NCBI RefSeq assembly: GCF_001238275.1
Contig: NZ_LGTB01000035.1
Coordinates: forward strand, 48,308 to 112,307
Reading direction: 5' to 3'
Length of the DNA stretch: 64,000 bases
Origin: Bradyrhizobium viridifuturi
Lineage (GTDB): Bacteria > Pseudomonadota > Alphaproteobacteria > Rhizobiales > Xanthobacteraceae
Shown: piece by piece, positions 1-8,909 of the stretch
How the letters are laid out: every line of letters begins with the position of its first letter
Numbering within the stretch: the first letter of the stretch is position 1
Notes under the pieces: model-generated
Told to the model about the DNA's origin: nothing
Seen by the model: the letters and a program-made list of their open reading frames with translations, nothing else
The model's database searches: none
Position numbers and translations under genes: made by a program

Positions 1-618
1 TCCTGGCTCGCCGAGATCGACGCGACGCTGGAGAAGTCTCCGGGCTTCTTCACCGGTAAACCTGTCGTGCTCGACCTCTCGGCGGTCGACCTCAGCCAGG
101 CCGCGATCGCGCATCTGATCGGCAGCCTCGGTGAACGCAATATCCGGATTCTCGGTATCGAGGGCGTCGACGAATCGAAGCTCGGGGCCAACATGCCGCC
201 GCTTCTGACCGGCGGCCGCGCCTGCGCGATCACCCATGTCGAGCCGAAGGCGCCGCCGGCGCAGGAAAAAAACAAGGACAAAAGCAAGCTGCCGTCGCTG
301 CTGCTGGAGAGCCCGGTGCGCTCCGGCCAGTCGATCGTGTTCGCCGAGGGCGATGTCACCGTGCTCGGCTCGGTCGGCTCCGGCGCCGAGATCGTCGCCG
401 GCGGTTCGATCCATGTCTACGGCACGCTGCGCGGCCGTGCGATGGCCGGCATCAACGGCAACTCGGCGGCGCGGATCTTCTGCCAGAGGATCGAGGCCGA
501 GCTGCTCGCCATCGACGGTTACTACCAGACCGCGGATGACATTTCCGACAGCCTGCGCAACCGGCCCGCCCAGGCGTGGCTCGAGGGCGAAATGCTGCGC
601 ATCACACCATTGAACTGA
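1..618 (+). CDS. minC: septum site-determining protein MinC (5' end outside window)
   Basis: MinC blocks FtsZ ring assembly away from midcell when recruited to the membrane by MinD. The reading frame is open from base 1, so the true start lies upstream and 205 residues are visible. The C-terminal half (from about residue 95 of the visible part) has the glycine-rich beta-helix repeats of the MinC C domain (GDVTVLGSVGSGAEI, GGSIHVYGTLRGRAMAG), which bind MinD. Its position 25 bp before minD and in line with minE confirms the call. Visible product and context leave little doubt. Confidence 0.95.
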   Translation, partial: SWLAEIDATLEKSPGFFTGKPVVLDLSAVDLSQAAIAHLIGSLGERNIRILGIEGVDESKLGANMPPLLTGGRACAITHVEPKAPPAQEKNKDKSKLPSLLLESPVRSGQSIVFAEGDVTVLGSVGSGAEIVAGGSIHVYGTLRGRAMAGINGNSAARIFCQRIEAELLAIDGYYQTADDISDSLRNRPAQAWLEGEMLRITPLN

Positions 619-643
619 CCGACTGACTACAAGGAGAGAGAGA

Positions 644-1459
644 ATGGCCAAGGTTTTGGTCGTGACGTCTGGGAAGGGCGGGGTCGGCAAGACGACCTCA
701 ACCGCCGCGCTCGGCGCGGCGCTCGCGCAATTGGGCCAGAACGTCGTCGTCATCGATTTTGACGTCGGCCTGCGCAACCTCGATCTGGTGATGGGCGCGG
801 AACGGCGGGTCGTGTTCGATCTGATCAACGTGGTGCAGGGCGTCGCCAAGCTGCCGCAGGCGCTGATCCGCGACAAGCGGCTGGAAAACCTCTGGCTGCT
901 TCCGGCGTCGCAGACCCGCGACAAGGATGCGCTGACCGAAGAGGGCGTCAAGCGCGTGATCGCCGACCTCAAGACCAAGTTCGACTGGATCCTGTGCGAC
1001 AGCCCGGCCGGCATCGAACGCGGCGCCACGCTGGCGATGCGCTACGCCGACGAGGCCATCATCGTCACCAATCCGGAAGTGTCGTCGGTGCGCGACTCCG
1101 ATCGCATCATCGGCATGCTGGACTCCAAGACGGTCCGCGCCGAGCGAGGCGAGCGGGTCGAGAAGCATCTGCTGGTCACCCGGTATGATGCCGGCCGCGC
1201 CGCGCGCGGCGAGATGCTGTCGATCGACGATATCCTGGAGATCCTTGCGACGCCGCTGCTCGGCATCGTCCCGGAAAGCCAGGACGTGCTGCGCGCCTCC
1301 AATGTCGGCTGCCCGGTCACGCTGAACGCTGCCAACAGCGCGCCGGCGCGGGCCTATACCGACGCGGTGCGCCGCCTGATGGGCGAGGCGGTCGAGATGG
1401 TGGTGCCGGTCGAGCGCAAGGGGCTGATGGACAGGCTTCTGCGACGGAGGGCGGCATGA
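644..1459 (+). CDS. minD: septum site-determining protein MinD (membrane ATPase)
   Basis: MinD is the ATP-dependent membrane switch that carries MinC to the cell poles and oscillates with MinE. The 271-residue protein has the deviant Walker A motif SGKGGVGKTT near the N-terminus, including the signature lysine at residue 11. It ends in a short basic amphipathic helix (GLMDRLLRRR), the usual membrane-targeting sequence. The start follows a strong GGAGAGAGAGA ribosome binding site. Its stop overlaps the minE start by 4 bp (ATGA), indicating translational coupling. Full length for the family. Confidence 0.98.
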   Translation: MAKVLVVTSGKGGVGKTTSTAALGAALAQLGQNVVVIDFDVGLRNLDLVMGAERRVVFDLINVVQGVAKLPQALIRDKRLENLWLLPASQTRDKDALTEEGVKRVIADLKTKFDWILCDSPAGIERGATLAMRYADEAIIVTNPEVSSVRDSDRIIGMLDSKTVRAERGERVEKHLLVTRYDAGRAARGEMLSIDDILEILATPLLGIVPESQDVLRASNVGCPVTLNAANSAPARAYTDAVRRLMGEAVEMVVPVERKGLMDRLLRRRAA

Positions 1460-1737
1460 TGAACGTAATGCGGCTGTTCGGCGGCCGCGCTGCATCGGCG
1501 CCCGTCGCGCGGGAGCGGTTGCAGATCCTGCTGTCGCATGAGCGCGGCCGGAGCGGTGCGCCCGATCTTCTGGAGACGCTTCGCTCGGAAATCCTGAGCG
1601 TGGTGTCCAAGCATATCGACGTCGATCCCGACAAGGTCGTGGTCCGGATGGATCGCGGCAAGTTCGTCTCGATGCTCGAGGTCGACATCGAGGTTCCCAA
1701 CGGCGTGCAACGATCAAAGATGGTGGCAGCCACATGA
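1456..1737 (+). CDS. minE: cell division topological specificity factor MinE
   Basis: MinE stimulates MinD ATPase activity and confines MinC/MinD inhibition to the poles. The 93-residue product has the expected N-terminal segment followed by the conserved topological domain (SVVSKHIDVDPDKVVVRMD, then a conserved acidic VDIEVP tail). It starts on the ATGA overlap with minD; a second ATG directly follows the first, so the product may begin one codon later. Its 3' end again overlaps the next gene by 4 bp, making a tightly coupled four-gene unit. Confidence 0.96.
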   Translation: MMNVMRLFGGRAASAPVARERLQILLSHERGRSGAPDLLETLRSEILSVVSKHIDVDPDKVVVRMDRGKFVSMLEVDIEVPNGVQRSKMVAAT

Positions 1738-2030
1738 CGGCAGACAGCAACAGTCACATTGCCTGGCAGCGCGCGCAGCTGAAGAAGCTGCGCGCGGCGC
1801 TGAAGCAGATCGAGGTCGATCAGCTCGGCAAGGCCAATTGCGGCCGCGCGACGCAGATGACGATCGACGAATTGCAGCGTAAGATCGGCGAGTCCGGTCG
1901 CTGCATCGCCGAGTACGAGCGCCGCACCCGCCGCCCGCTGGCGACGGATCTCGGTAGCCTCGCCAGCGTCAGCTGGACGCACTGGAACGCCAATTTGCCG
2001 ATGGCCAAGTCGCCGCGCCATCGCGCGTGA
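1734..2030 (+). CDS. hypothetical protein coupled to minE
   Basis: This 98-residue protein is not one I recognise. It overlaps the 3' end of minE by 4 bp (ATGA), so it is very probably translated with the Min proteins. It is basic, rich in Gln, Arg and Lys, predicted mostly helical in its first 70 residues (QRAQLKKLRAALKQIEVDQ), and has no signal peptide or membrane segment. The coupling suggests a role near division-site selection, but that is inference from position only. A spurious extension of the operon is possible, although codon use looks typical. Confidence 0.7.
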   Translation: MTADSNSHIAWQRAQLKKLRAALKQIEVDQLGKANCGRATQMTIDELQRKIGESGRCIAEYERRTRRPLATDLGSLASVSWTHWNANLPMAKSPRHRA

Positions 2031-2048
2031 GCTGACCATCCAGCCTGT

Positions 2049-2170
2049 CGTCATTGCGAGGCGCGACAGCGACGAAGCAATCCATGCTTCAACGTGTGCG
2101 GCACGATGGATTGCTTCGCGGAGCCTGTCATCGGGGGCGCGTTCGCGCGACCCGTTGACTCGCAATGACG
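2049..2170. repeat. paired inverted repeat, CGTCATTGCGAG family
   Basis: The 12-base sequence CGTCATTGCGAG at 2049-2060 is repeated as its exact reverse complement at 2159-2170. An inner pair (GAAGCAATCCAT at 2074-2085 and ATGGATTGCTTC at 2106-2117) nests inside it. It fills the gap between the converging min operon and sirtuin gene. This resembles the non-coding dispersed repeats common in Bradyrhizobium intergenic DNA and could also act as a bidirectional transcript end. Confidence 0.8.
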
Positions 2171-2186
2171 TGGAGAGGTCGGCTGC

Positions 2187-2990
2187 TTACAGCAAGAACG
2201 CCAGTGCGCTTTCGCACTGGTCCTCGACCTTGAGCGTGAGCAGCTCGTCGGCGCGGGTGCGGCCGAGGTTGACGGCGGCGATCGGCAGGCCGCGCTGCTC
2301 CGCCATCCGGACGAAGCGAAAGCCGGAATAGACCATCAGCGAGGAGCCGACGACGAGCAAGGCGTCGGCCTGCTCGAGATGCGCCTGCGCGGACGCAACG
2401 GTATCGCGCGGCACGTTCTCGCCGAAGAACACCACATCGGGTTTCAGCACGCCGCCGCAGGCCTCGCAGGCCGGCACCACGAATGACGAAAAATCCTGTT
2501 CGAGATCGGCATCGCCATCGGGCGCGTCAGTGGCATCGAGCGCGAGCCAGGCAGGGTTCAGCCGCGCCAGCTCGCCCTGAAACTGCTCACGCGGGGTCGT
2601 GGCGCCGCAGCCGAGGCAGCGCACCACGTCGAGCCGGCCGTGCAGGTCGATCACGCGCTCGCTGCCGGCGGCCTGGTGCAAGCGGTCGACGTTCTGGGTC
2701 AACAGCAGCTCGCAGCGGCCTTGCTGTTCGAGCTTCGCCAGTGCGCGATGCGCCCCGTTCGGCATCGCGCGGCCGAACCGTCGCCAACCGACCATGCTGC
2801 GCGCCCAGTAGCGCTGCCGCGTTGCCGCCTCGCCCAGAAATGCCTGGATGGTGACCGGCCGGGTCCGCTTCCAGTTGCCGTCGCTGTCGCGATAATCGGG
2901 AATGCCGGAATTGGTGCTGCAGCCGGCCCCGGTCAGGACAAACAGGCGCTGGTGGCCGGCGACGAAATCCTCAAGGGCGGGGTGTTGCAT
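2187..2990 (-). CDS. NAD-dependent protein deacylase, Sir2 family
   Basis: A cytoplasmic sirtuin that removes acyl groups from lysine using NAD+. The 267-residue protein shows the NAD-binding motif GAGCSTNSGIPDYR near residue 21, the TQNVDRLHQ motif, the catalytic His in DLHGRL, and two zinc Cys pairs (CLGC and CEAC). The C-terminal NAD site GSSLMVYSGF follows. The GAGCSTNSGIPDYR form is typical of class II (SIRT4-like) sirtuins rather than class III CobB, so desuccinylase-type specificity should not be assumed. It converges on the min operon and is separated from it by an inverted repeat. Confidence 0.93.
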   Translation of the reverse strand: MQHPALEDFVAGHQRLFVLTGAGCSTNSGIPDYRDSDGNWKRTRPVTIQAFLGEAATRQRYWARSMVGWRRFGRAMPNGAHRALAKLEQQGRCELLLTQNVDRLHQAAGSERVIDLHGRLDVVRCLGCGATTPREQFQGELARLNPAWLALDATDAPDGDADLEQDFSSFVVPACEACGGVLKPDVVFFGENVPRDTVASAQAHLEQADALLVVGSSLMVYSGFRFVRMAEQRGLPIAAVNLGRTRADELLTLKVEDQCESALAFLL

Positions 2991-3125
2991 GCGAGCACAT
3001 CTAGTGCGGCGCGTCGCTTGCGCCAGATGTCGGGCCTGCCGCGCGCGGGACGTTCACGCGGCCCCTGCAATGGCGGCATGGCATCGGTGAAATGGTGTTG
3101 CGGCGCTTGCCCGGGGTGTTCCGGC

Positions 3126-4292
3126 CTACCGTGCCGGCAGGATGAACACCTGGCCGGGATAGATCAAATTCGGATTGCGGATCTGCTGCGAGTTGGCCCG
3201 ATAGATCACCGCGTAGCGCTGGCCGGCGCCAAATGCGCGTTGGCTGATCCGCCACAGGCTGTCGCCGCGGCTCACGGTGGTCGTCGTGATCTTCGGCACG
3301 ATCACCGCTGAGGGGGAGCTCACGTCAGATGCGGTGGCAGCCGCCGCGGCCGCGAGCTGTGGCGTGGCCACGCCTGCACGCGTGGACGACGCTGCGGGCG
3401 CCGGGATCGATGCCGTGGTCGTCGTGTCCTGGACGTTGAACGGCACCTCGGCACGCGCGCGGACCTTGCCGGATCCGGGGTCGACCTCGTCGAGCCGGAT
3501 CTGGTAGTCGCCCGCCGTCACGCCCTTGTTGATGGTGACCGAGAGGTGCCCTGCCTGGTCGGCCGCAGCCGACGTGATCAAGCTGCCGTTCAGATAGAGC
3601 CGGACGGTCGCACCGGGAGCTGCCTGGCCGCTCACATGGAGCTTGCCACCCGGTTCGGCCTCGACCGCCTCGATCGCCACCTTCCCGGCAACAGACGCTG
3701 CGGCCGGGGGTTGCGACAGCACCTTGACCGGCTTGTCGGGCGCCATCAGCGCCACCATCGGCCGCTCCCTTGCCGCAGCCTCGAGCGCCACCGCCACACT
3801 CTGCTTCGAGGTGACCTGCTTGCCGTCACGCGTCATGCGCAGCGTCAGGTCGTGGTTTCCCGGTGGGAGCGGGCGCGGCACCATGACGAACTGGCCGGAC
3901 TTGTCCGCCACGGCGCGATCGTGCACCTCGCCATTGCGCAGCAATTCCACCGTTGCGCCCGGTACTGCCCTGCCGGCGACCACGGTCTCGCCGGTCGGCT
4001 CGACATTGACGACGTCGAACTGCGGCAGTGCATCGCCGCCGGGTGCCGGCGACGGACCAGCGAGCGCGTCGGTCAGGGCCGCTGTCTCGGTTTGTGCCTT
4101 CGCCAGCGCAGTCTGGCGCTGGTCCTGTGCGGAAGCGGCCGGCGCGGATGGTGCTGTCGCCATCAGAGGCGTGTTCGCGCCCAGAATCAGCTGGGTTCGG
4201 TGGATGCCGAACACGAATGCCGCCGTGCCGCCGGCGGCTAGTGCCAGCAACGGTACAACCAGTTTCATCGCCGTGGCGTTCATGACCGTCAT
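3126..4292 (-). CDS. LysM domain envelope protein with Ig-like domains
   Basis: A probable cell-envelope protein that binds peptidoglycan. Of its 388 residues, an N-terminal hydrophobic segment (about residues 9-27) is a signal anchor. Two Ig-like modules lie in the middle, each with the pattern GATVELLRNGE or GATVRLYLNGS followed by a GQF/GHL turn. The last 55 residues are a LysM domain (SRGDSLWRISQRAFG ... NPNLIYPGQVFILP). Similar LysM/Ig proteins are common in Rhizobiales. ATG codons 9 and 24 bases further in are alternative starts; the outermost was kept because a GGGGACG site precedes it. Confidence 0.88.
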   Translation of the reverse strand: MTVMNATAMKLVVPLLALAAGGTAAFVFGIHRTQLILGANTPLMATAPSAPAASAQDQRQTALAKAQTETAALTDALAGPSPAPGGDALPQFDVVNVEPTGETVVAGRAVPGATVELLRNGEVHDRAVADKSGQFVMVPRPLPPGNHDLTLRMTRDGKQVTSKQSVAVALEAAARERPMVALMAPDKPVKVLSQPPAAASVAGKVAIEAVEAEPGGKLHVSGQAAPGATVRLYLNGSLITSAAADQAGHLSVTINKGVTAGDYQIRLDEVDPGSGKVRARAEVPFNVQDTTTTASIPAPAASSTRAGVATPQLAAAAAATASDVSSPSAVIVPKITTTTVSRGDSLWRISQRAFGAGQRYAVIYRANSQQIRNPNLIYPGQVFILPAR

Positions 4293-4431
4293 CCGCGGAT
4301 CAACGTCCCCGCGCGTCCGCGCGCGCCACCCCGCAGCCGGTGAAGGGTTAAGAGAGACTGCGCCCCTTTGTGCACGCCATCAAGTCGGATGAAAGGATTA
4401 CTCACCTCGGGCACGGGGCCGACCGGGCAGT

Positions 4432-5106
4432 TCACCGCCATTCCACGAAATTGACGGCAAGTGCTGCAGCGCCCACAAGGACCAGGCTGACCGCCCAGAC
4501 CGTCTCCAGATTGAACCAGCTCCGCGCGACGAATTTGACGCCGAGGTAGCGATAGACCAGCCATGCCAGCAGGCCGCCGGCAGCGAGCATGGCGGCGGTG
4601 TGGACGAGCGCGACCAGAAGCGCCATCGCGAGATTCTGATCGATCACGCGTTGCGCCGCCGCGTGGCCATCATGCGCTGATGACGTCGCACAGAGGCCGA
4701 GATAGATCGGCAGCAGCATCAGCCCTGCGCCATGCGCAATCGCCACCGCGAACGACCAGAGCGCCAGTCTGGTTGGCGGTATCCGCGCCAGCGCGCGCGG
4801 GTGACGGCGAATGACGAGACGCGTGAGGCCGAAGCCGATGATGATGATGGCAGCTGCGATCTGGATCGGGCGCTGCCATTCCGCCAGCGCGATCAGCAGC
4901 GCAAACGGCAGCAGCACGAGCAGCATCGCCGCAAGGTGGCCGGTCGACAGCGGCAGCAGCGCGCCGACGACGGCGCGCGGGGATTTGTCCATCAGCCCCG
5001 CGGAGACCGCGAGCGGCCAGCCCATGCCCGGGTTGATCCCGTGATAGAGGCCGCTTGCGATGATCGCGAGCCACAGCCAGATCGCCGTCGTATCGACGTC
5101 ACTCAT
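4432..5106 (-). CDS. polytopic membrane protein coupled to SBP56-like gene
   Basis: A 224-residue integral membrane protein with about six hydrophobic segments and a conserved-looking first-loop motif GLYHGINPGMGWPLAV, followed by STGH near the third segment and an AHGAG motif. Such His-containing motifs in this layout recall small metal or sulfur-compound transporters of the HupE/DsbD-like type, but I cannot assign it to one family. Its ATG overlaps the stop of the upstream selenium-binding-protein gene (ATGA at 5103-5106), so the two are translationally coupled and probably work together. Confidence 0.8.
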   Translation of the reverse strand: MSDVDTTAIWLWLAIIASGLYHGINPGMGWPLAVSAGLMDKSPRAVVGALLPLSTGHLAAMLLVLLPFALLIALAEWQRPIQIAAAIIIIGFGLTRLVIRRHPRALARIPPTRLALWSFAVAIAHGAGLMLLPIYLGLCATSSAHDGHAAAQRVIDQNLAMALLVALVHTAAMLAAGGLLAWLVYRYLGVKFVARSWFNLETVWAVSLVLVGAAALAVNFVEWR

Positions 5107-6503
5107 ACCGACGGATAGCAGAACGAATCCGTCGAACAGTCACCGCCTTCGAGGCGGATCTGATGCGGGCGATAGCCCTCCGGGAAATCGACGAAATAGT
5201 CCTTGGCGAGCTCCAGCCCGCCGTTGGCGCCGACATTGGCCATGACCTCGGCGCCCGGCATTCCGTCGGGATAGAACTGGTCGTCCCAGGTCGAATACAG
5301 CGAGTTGGTCCAGTACACCCGCTTGCCGTCGCGGCTGATCTCGACCATCTGCGGGCCGCCGGCAAACGCCTTGCCGTTCGGATGCGGCGTGCGGCGCGCG
5401 ATGCCGCCGATATGCACCGACCCTGCAAGCTTCGGCTTCCTTGGATCGCGGACGTCGTATTGGCGCATTTCGCCGGTGCCCCAGCAGGAGACGTAGAGGA
5501 AGCGGTCGTCCATCGACAGGTCGATATCGGTCACCAGCGGCGGCACGGCGCCGAAGCCCTGCAACAGCGGCGGCAGCTTCTCCTTCGGCGCCGGCTCGGG
5601 CGGGATGGTCGCGGTCTTCTCGGCGTGGAATTTTCCGCCGTCGCGCCACCAGGTCCAGATCGAGGCTTCGAGGTTGGTGGTGTCGACGACGACGCCGACA
5701 AAGCCGTATTCGCGGATCGGATCGTGCGCAGGCCTGACCTCGAGCGCCATCTGGTGATTGGCGCCGAGGTCGATGGTCTGCACGTTGCGCCGCGCGCGCA
5801 GATCCCAGAAGTGCAGCCGGTGACCGTATTTGTTCGACAGCAGGTCCTCAGGCACGATGCCGTTCTCGAATTGCGGCGGCAGCGCCCACTCGCTTGACAC
5901 CATGTAGTCGCGCGGCAGATTCCACCAGAAATCATAGTGCAGCGTCTGCGGTCCGCGGTCGATCTCCCAGCGGCCGAGCACGTCGAAGGTCTCGCAATCC
6001 ATGATGAAGATGCCGGGCGGGCCTTGCGTGCCGTCCTTGCCGCCGCCGCCGAGGGTGGAGACGTAAATGCCGTCCGGGCCGCAATGGATCGTGTGCGGCC
6101 GCGAGTAGCCGGTCTTCTTGAACACTTCCTCCGGCTCGATGATCTTGTGGATCTTGGCCTCGAGCGGCGAGGGTTTGGTGTCGATGATGTAGATGCGCGA
6201 CGATCGCAGGCCGGGAATGATGAGATAGCGCCGCTCGATGAACGCATGCCCGGTGAGCGGTGACAATGCGGAGGAGCAGGCGTTCCAGCCGAAGTGATGG
6301 AATTCGTCGCCCTTGTTCGGCATCGTCACGGTATGGACGATCTTGCCATAGGTCTTGGAGCCGGGCTTGACGTCGATCACCGCGAGCGCATCGGGCTTCT
6401 TGAAGTCGGGGCTGAGCAGCAGCGTATAGGCGTACTGCTCCGGCGGCGCCTCCATCGCAAGCTTGGGCGAGGCGTGAAACGTGGGGTCGGGTCGCATCGT
6501 CAT
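5103..6503 (-). CDS. selenium-binding protein SBP56 family (methanethiol oxidase-like)
   Basis: Members of this family include bacterial methanethiol oxidase, which converts methanethiol to formaldehyde, hydrogen sulfide and peroxide. The 466-residue protein has the family hallmarks: GDEFHHFGWNACSS near the N-terminus, the RPHTIHCGPDG segment, and a C-terminal SRDGKRVYWTNSLYSTWDDQFYP stretch split over the beta-propeller. The start at 6503 was chosen over an upstream in-frame GTG because GGGAG lies just before it and homology-like sequence begins there. No signal peptide is evident, unlike characterised periplasmic methanethiol oxidases. The stop overlaps the following membrane-protein gene. 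Confidence 0.92.
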   Translation of the reverse strand: MTMRPDPTFHASPKLAMEAPPEQYAYTLLLSPDFKKPDALAVIDVKPGSKTYGKIVHTVTMPNKGDEFHHFGWNACSSALSPLTGHAFIERRYLIIPGLRSSRIYIIDTKPSPLEAKIHKIIEPEEVFKKTGYSRPHTIHCGPDGIYVSTLGGGGKDGTQGPPGIFIMDCETFDVLGRWEIDRGPQTLHYDFWWNLPRDYMVSSEWALPPQFENGIVPEDLLSNKYGHRLHFWDLRARRNVQTIDLGANHQMALEVRPAHDPIREYGFVGVVVDTTNLEASIWTWWRDGGKFHAEKTATIPPEPAPKEKLPPLLQGFGAVPPLVTDIDLSMDDRFLYVSCWGTGEMRQYDVRDPRKPKLAGSVHIGGIARRTPHPNGKAFAGGPQMVEISRDGKRVYWTNSLYSTWDDQFYPDGMPGAEVMANVGANGGLELAKDYFVDFPEGYRPHQIRLEGGDCSTDSFCYPSV

Positions 6504-6822
6504 GACGTACTCCCGGTTTTGTCGGCTTGTTACCAACGTCGGGCCGTTCGCAGCGTTGCAATGGTCTGAATGGGGCGGCCTGGCACTCCGCTGGACGCGA
6601 GGTTGGCTGCGGACAGTCTACGGCATCATGCGCCTCCCGGAAACACGCGCGCACGCCTATGGGCTGTGGCGTTCTGCCACGAATTCGTGAGCCGTATCAC
6701 ACATGGAATTGGGGGGGCCGGCTCTCGCTGCGCGGTCATCCGGTGTCCGCAAGTTGTGAGACAAGACCGCTGCCGCTCGTGGTATATGCCTTGCGCGAGT
6801 TGGTCACTGGCAGGGGCGGACC
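6504..6822. promoter_or_regulatory. divergent promoter region with 12-bp palindrome
   Basis: This gap separates the divergently read SBP56-like and serine-hydrolase genes and must contain both promoters. I see no convincing -35/-10 pair. At 6678-6689 there is a perfect palindrome, CACGAATTCGTG, that could be a repressor or activator site shared by both genes. A GGGGCGG site precedes the serine-hydrolase start. No short gene could be supported here. Confidence 0.4.
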
Positions 6823-8391
6823 ATGCAGGCAGTCGATCGCGTCGTTGGGCTTTCGTCACGGATCGGGGCTGCGGCGCTGGGCGCGCTCATCCTGCTCGCA
6901 TCTGCTTATTCCGGCGCGGCAAACGGGCAGAGCGCCGAGCCGGTCTGGCCGACGGAACAATGGCAAGCCTCGACGCCGGAGCAGCAGGGCATGGATTCGG
7001 CTGTCCTGGCCAAGCTGGTGGCGGCCGGCACCGCGCGCAGCTTCGACAGCCTGCTGGTGACGCGCCATGGCCGCATCGTGCTCGATGCCTATTACGCGCC
7101 CTTCACCGCCGACATGCCGCACGTCATCAACTCCTCCACAAAGGCGGTGGTGTCGACGCTGCTGGCGATGGCCTACAAGGATGGTCTGCTGGACCGCCTG
7201 GATCATCCGATGCTGGATTTCTTTTCCGATCGCAGCGGCATGGCCAATGTCGACGAGCGCAAGAAGGCTATCACGGTCCAGCATCTGCTCAACATGACGT
7301 CGGGCCTCGACTGGGACGAGGGGTTCGAGGGCGGCCGCGAGCAGTCGCTTCGCGATATGGGAAAGAGCCCGGACTGGGTCCAGTTCATTCTGGACCGCCC
7401 GATGGCGCATGCTCCCGGAGAGATCTTCTATTACAACAGCGGCGGCTCGCATCTGCTGTCCGCGATCGTCAGCAAGCTCACCGGCAAGAACACCGCCGAC
7501 TATGCCGAGGAGCGGCTGTTCGGCCCGCTCGGCATTACCAAGCCGTTCTGGCGGCGGGATCCGCAACGGATCCCGATTGGCGGGTTCGGCCTGATGATGC
7601 GGCCGCGCGACATGGCGAAGATCGGCTATCTCTATCTGCGCAACGGCGAGTGGGCCGGCAAGCAGCTGCTGCCCGCGGATTTCCTCGATGCCGTCAACCA
7701 TGCCACCGTGAACATGAATGCCCGGTTTGATCCGCGGCTGCGCTATGCCAACCAGTTCTGGACCATTCCCGACAGGCACATCTTCATGACGGTTGGCTAT
7801 CATTGCCAGGTGATCATGGTCCTGCCGGAGCGCGATATCGTTGCGGTCATGACGGCGAGCAATTTCTGCCCGTTCGGCAAGCTGGCCGAAGAGATTTCCG
7901 GCACTGTCAAATCCGACCAGGCCCTGCCGGTCGATGCGGCCGCGGCCGAGCAATTGGCAAAGGCGATCGCCGACGTCGCCACGGAGAAGCCGACACAGGT
8001 CGGTGCGACGCCCGCGATCGCATCCACGATCTCGGGCCGCACCTACAGATTCCCCGACAACAACCTCGGTATCAAGACACTGACGCTGTTCCTTGCCGAC
8101 GAGAACCCGCGCTACGTCGTGGAGACCAACGTCGGCGATCCCGCACGGCGTCACTTCGACGGACCGATCGGCCTCGACGGCCTCTATCGCAAGAGCGCTC
8201 CGACCTTCCTCGGTGTGCGCGCCGTCAAGGGCGCGTGGACGGACGAGCGAACCCTCGTCGTCGATCTCCAATATGTCGGGCTCGGCGACGCCTGGACCTG
8301 GACGCTCACCTATGACGGCGACAAGGTCGCGCTGCGCGGCAAGGCGAGGGATGGGCGCGAGGGGGCGGCGGAAGGGACGGCGGGTGGTTGA
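6823..8391 (+). CDS. exported serine hydrolase, beta-lactamase/class C family
   Basis: A 522-residue serine hydrolase of the PBP4*/class C beta-lactamase fold. A signal peptide ends near residue 35 (hydrophobic AAALGALILLASA), so it acts in the periplasm or outside. The catalytic SxxK is S104-S-T-K107 in VINSSTKAV, and the YxN motif appears as YYNSGG at about residue 202. Such enzymes include esterases and D-amino-acid peptidases; there is no basis to call antibiotic resistance. A separate C-terminal beta domain (about residues 395-515) lacks catalytic motifs. It converges with the Lrp gene, 35 bp away. Confidence 0.9.
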   Translation: MQAVDRVVGLSSRIGAAALGALILLASAYSGAANGQSAEPVWPTEQWQASTPEQQGMDSAVLAKLVAAGTARSFDSLLVTRHGRIVLDAYYAPFTADMPHVINSSTKAVVSTLLAMAYKDGLLDRLDHPMLDFFSDRSGMANVDERKKAITVQHLLNMTSGLDWDEGFEGGREQSLRDMGKSPDWVQFILDRPMAHAPGEIFYYNSGGSHLLSAIVSKLTGKNTADYAEERLFGPLGITKPFWRRDPQRIPIGGFGLMMRPRDMAKIGYLYLRNGEWAGKQLLPADFLDAVNHATVNMNARFDPRLRYANQFWTIPDRHIFMTVGYHCQVIMVLPERDIVAVMTASNFCPFGKLAEEISGTVKSDQALPVDAAAAEQLAKAIADVATEKPTQVGATPAIASTISGRTYRFPDNNLGIKTLTLFLADENPRYVVETNVGDPARRHFDGPIGLDGLYRKSAPTFLGVRAVKGAWTDERTLVVDLQYVGLGDAWTWTLTYDGDKVALRGKARDGREGAAEGTAGG

Positions 8392-8426
8392 CGCGCGATG
8401 CGAAACCTCCGCTCGCTTGCGTCGGC

Positions 8427-8909
8427 TCAAAACTCCAGCGCCGCATTGTCCACCACCTCCTTCATGACGAAGAAGGTGCGGGTCTGCCGCACGCCGGGCA
8501 GCGCGATCAGCTGGTCGCCATGGATGCGATTGAAATCCTCCATGTCGCCGGCGCGGATCTTGAGGAAGTAGTCGAAGTCGCCGGCAACGAGGTGACAGTC
8601 GAGCACGCATTTCAGCTTCGCCACCGCCTGCTCGAAGCTCGCAAAGCTTTCCGGCGTCGAGCGGTCGAGCACGACGCCGACCATGACCAGCGTGCCCTTG
8701 CCGAGCTTGCGCGGCGCCACCATGGCGCGGACACTACTGACATAACCCTCGTCGAACAGCGCCTGGGTCCGGCGATGGCAGGTCGCAGGGCTGACGCCGA
8801 CCTGATCGGCCAGCTCGGCATTGCTGAGCCGGCCGTTCTTTTGCAGCAATCTCAACATCTTGAGGTCGATGCGGTCGAGCCGGGATGACATGGAAGAATC
8901 TTTCGTCAT
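8427..8909 (-). CDS. acdR: Lrp/AsnC-family regulator of ACC deaminase
   Basis: A 160-residue leucine-responsive-type regulator. The N-terminal winged helix (LDRIDLKMLRLLQKNGRLSN ... ATCHRRTQAL) is followed by a RAM ligand-binding domain with the conserved GDFDYFLKIRAGDMEDF motif. It lies divergent from acdS, the arrangement known for Lrp-type AcdR regulators of ACC deaminase in Pseudomonas and rhizobia. The start is uncertain: ATG at 8909 (MTKDSS) and at 8891 (MSSRLD) are both plausible, and neither has a strong ribosome binding site; further upstream codons are unlikely. Confidence 0.9.
   Translation of the reverse strand: MTKDSSMSSRLDRIDLKMLRLLQKNGRLSNAELADQVGVSPATCHRRTQALFDEGYVSSVRAMVAPRKLGKGTLVMVGVVLDRSTPESFASFEQAVAKLKCVLDCHLVAGDFDYFLKIRAGDMEDFNRIHGDQLIALPGVRQTRTFFVMKEVVDNAALEF

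Noticed and set aside
4432..5106. Nickel/cobalt transporter HupE/UreJ
   Set aside because: There is some similarity in the His-containing first loop, but the HX4DH-type motif is missing and no hydrogenase or urease genes are near.
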